Assembly (NCBI RefSeq): GCF_013460135.1
Contig: NZ_CP038155.1
Location: 1,054,001-1,118,000, forward strand
Origin: Arsenophonus endosymbiont of Aphis craccivora
GTDB lineage: Bacteria; Pseudomonadota; Gammaproteobacteria; Enterobacterales; Enterobacteriaceae
DNA length: 64,000 bases
Direction: 5' to 3'
In this document: positions 62,265-64,000 of the stretch, in pieces
Numbering within the stretch: the first letter of the stretch is position 1
Layout: every line of letters begins with the position of its first letter
Made by a program: the position numbers and the translations under genes
The notes under the pieces: generated by a model
Seen by the model: only the letters and a program-made list of their open reading frames with translations
Database searches by the model: none
What the model was told of the DNA's origin: nothing

Positions 62265-62525
62265 ATGAGATCATTATGCAAAATCTTTTCGATTATCGCT
62301 GCTCTAGGATTTAGTTTTATTACGATAGCCAATGATAATAACACCACAAGTCTAGGTTATGTTATTGTTCCAACACCTAAAGGTGATGTAAAAGCAGAAT
62401 CTTGGTCTAATCAAAAGAAAAACGGTGATATAGATCTTTGTTGGCACGATCCTAACAAAGGGCCAAGTTGTTTTGATTATGGTACTCGTGAAGTATATGA
62501 AACCCCTAACAAAATATCTAACTAA
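62265..62525 (+). CDS. Small exported protein with two cysteines, unknown function
   Basis: 86 residues behind an excellent aggagg. The signal peptide MRSLCKIFSIIAALGFSFITIA is probably cut before NDNNTTS. The mature ~63 residues, rich in polar and charged residues, include CWHDPNKGPSC, whose two cysteines could form a periplasmic disulfide. Not recognised. It is in a cluster with the pentapeptide gene, flanked by IS copies 11 and 12. Confidence 0.7.
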   Translation: MRSLCKIFSIIAALGFSFITIANDNNTTSLGYVIVPTPKGDVKAESWSNQKKNGDIDLCWHDPNKGPSCFDYGTREVYETPNKISN

Positions 62526-62689
62526 ATACAGATATAACTGTTTTAATCTTTAAAAAAGTAAATAAAACTCATCCTTCAGTGCTGTAAGCTAAAAACATTT
62601 GATTGTTTTACCAAAGCAACTGCGATCAATATTAGCAATGGTGGAATAACGTGAGCCGAAGAGATGGGTTTTAAGATCAACTAAATTGG

Positions 62690-63744
62690 GGCTTTGTTGA
62701 ATAAATCGAACTTTTAGGTGATTGGCGGAGCTGATCGCTAAATTCGTTTCAACATCAGGTCCCCATGGCAAAGCAAAAGTTTAAAATTACCAACTGGCCC
62801 GCGTACAACAAGGCACTCAGACAACGCGGTTCCCTGACGGTCTGGCTTGATGAGTCGGCCATCGCTGGATGGACTGACAGTTCTTCGCCTGAAGGTCGTG
62901 GCCGGCCGCTTTACTACAGCGATATGGCTGTTACCACTGTCCTGATGATGAAGCGTGTGTTTAACCTGTCGCTCCGGGCATTACAGGGCTTCGTTGATTC
63001 GATTTTTAAACTCATGTCTTAGCCGCTGTGCTGTCCGGACTACTAGCTGGTCAGCAGACGAGCAAAGAGCGTCAACATCAGCATAAAAACGCCAACGCGT
63101 GGTGAAATCTCGCATCTGGTCATCGACAGTACCGGTCTGAAGGTCTTTGGCGAAGGTGAAAGGAAAGTCAGGCAGCATGGGGCTGACAGACGAAGAGTGT
63201 GGCGCAAGCTTCATCTGGCAGCAGACAGTGTGACTCATGAGATTATCTGTGCCGACTTATCGCTCAGCGGAACGACAGATGCGCAGTCACTGCCGGGCCT
63301 GATTAACCAAACCCACCGGAAAATCAGGGAAGTGTCAGCAGACGGTGCTTATGACGCCTGTTACTGCCACGACGCGTTGCTAAGAAAGAAAATCAGGCCC
63401 CTTATCCCGCCGCGAAGCGGAGCGAAATACTGGCCGGACAAGTACCATGAACGTAACCATGCGGTGGCGAATCAGCGTCTGAGCAGGAGTAATGATATGT
63501 GGAAAAAGAAAGTGGGTTATCACCGGCGTTCAGTGGCAGAAACAGCGATGTTCCGCATAAAAACTTTGCTGGGTGGCCATCTGAGCCTGCGTGACTATGA
63601 GGCTCAGGTAGGTGAAGCAATGGCGATGGTCAAAGCGCTGAACCGTATGACGTTGTTGGGTATGCCACACAGCGTCAGGATCGGATAACAGGTGTAGCAG
63701 AGGGAGCCATCCTGTCGGCTAATTCTGATTTATTCAACAAAGCC
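62690..63744 (+). mobile_element. IS903-like element, copy 12 (no target duplication)
   Basis: 1055 bp. Left flank ctaaattgg and right flank atgctaaat do not match, so this is a recombined copy. It shares the 3' leader changes acaggtg and cctgtcgg with copy 2. Confidence 0.95.
62765..63688 (+). pseudogene. IS903-like transposase, copy 12 (two TAG codons)
   Basis: TAG replaces leucine 86 (63020-63022) and serine 94 (63044-63046). W133R and a substitution near residue 166 (AQSLPG) are also present. The codon-86 stop is the same base change as in copy 5; the codon-94 stop is private. Confidence 0.95.
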
Positions 63745-64000
63745 ATGCTAAATATGATAATGTCTTTGGCTGATAAAAAACATGGCTAATTTTGAAGTAG
63801 CTAATGCATACAAGGTTGATGTTTAAGCTGTAAAATTGTTTGCGATAGCTGGAGTTGATTTATTGCAGCAAATAATATCGCCATAATCAAACTTAATAAT
63901 AAATTCTCCCATGACAAAAATACACCTACAGGTTCAGGTAATTGATTGGTTATGCATAGTAAAAATATAATATAAAATAAATTTTAATATAAATTTAGTA
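63745..64000. other. Right end of window, unassigned
   Basis: A minus-strand open stretch (about 63805-63983) encodes a hydrophobic peptide including LPEPVGVFLSWENLLLSLIMAILFAAINQ, without a start codon in the window. It could be a short membrane protein or the tail of one; not recognised. Confidence 0.35.

Noticed and set aside
2749-63620. Recurrent 85-codon and 72-codon open frames antisense to every transposase
   Set aside because: They are identical shadows of the GC-rich transposase gene, without ribosome-binding sites or independent conservation.
1-64000. CRISPR arrays, prophage, toxin-antitoxin or restriction systems
   Set aside because: Looked for regularly spaced repeats and known protein motifs; the only large repeats are the IS copies and none of the proteins belong to such systems.

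Overview
The window is an AT-rich gammaproteobacterial chromosome segment. Its genes (pitA, pckA, hemB, fbaA-pgk-epd-tktA, dnaQ-rnhA, aceEF-lpdA, dnaB-alr-tyrB) are clearly of the Enterobacterales type, and local gene order often matches E. coli. Low GC, massive insertion-sequence load and many freshly broken genes suggest a host-associated, recently host-restricted symbiont. An Arsenophonus-like member of the Morganellaceae is the best fit, but this is an inference from style of sequence, not from a marker gene.

Twelve copies of one GC-richer IS903-like element (IS5 family, normally 1055 bp, 18-bp ends reading ggctttgttgaataaatc) dominate the layout. Eight keep a full 307-codon transposase and four are dead. 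Seven copies have perfect 9-bp target duplications. Copies 3 and 4 have swapped target-duplication halves, which proves that the 674 bp between them were inverted by recombination. Copies 2, 10 and 12 have unmatched flanks and mark junctions with sequence outside the window.

Region by region: (1) 1-7.6 kb: pitA, IS-broken yhiN, an unannotated RyhB small RNA with a Fur box, pckA, and an hslO remnant cut by IS copy 2. (2) 7.6-20.7 kb: a 5'-truncated Met/Cys-metabolism PLP enzyme, an NhaC-like antiporter, hemB, crcB, hcp with one nonsense codon and an NsrR-like site, then cptA (lipid A/LPS core phosphoethanolamine transferase) scattered in pieces among IS copies 3-5. (3) 21-29 kb: a dicarboxylate/amino-acid symporter and the fbaA-pgk-epd-tktA carbon cluster. 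(4) 28.8-33.3 kb: tRNA-Asp, dnaQ/rnhA, yafS, gloB, mltD. (5) 33.3-38.7 kb: serA, argP, yggE and yacL, all pseudogenes, with intact rpiA and mscS. (6) 38.9-51.7 kb: a small orphan gene between two IS copies, acnB split by one stop codon, and the pdhR-aceE-aceF-lpdA locus with IS copy 9 next to the PdhR operator. (7) 53-64 kb: tyrB, alr, dnaB, a paralogue of the small orphan gene, dusA, and two small secreted proteins, one a pentapeptide-repeat protein.

Taken together, glycolysis/gluconeogenesis, pyruvate oxidation, pentose phosphate, haem, DNA replication and cell-wall functions are kept. Serine biosynthesis (serA), aconitase B, the ArgP regulator, hcp, hslO and LPS modification are being lost. 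No CRISPR array, prophage or conventional defence system is visible. The most novel items are the two-member small-protein family (40132 and 58482), the two small exported proteins, the probable AUA start of pgk, and the readable record of IS-driven rearrangement.
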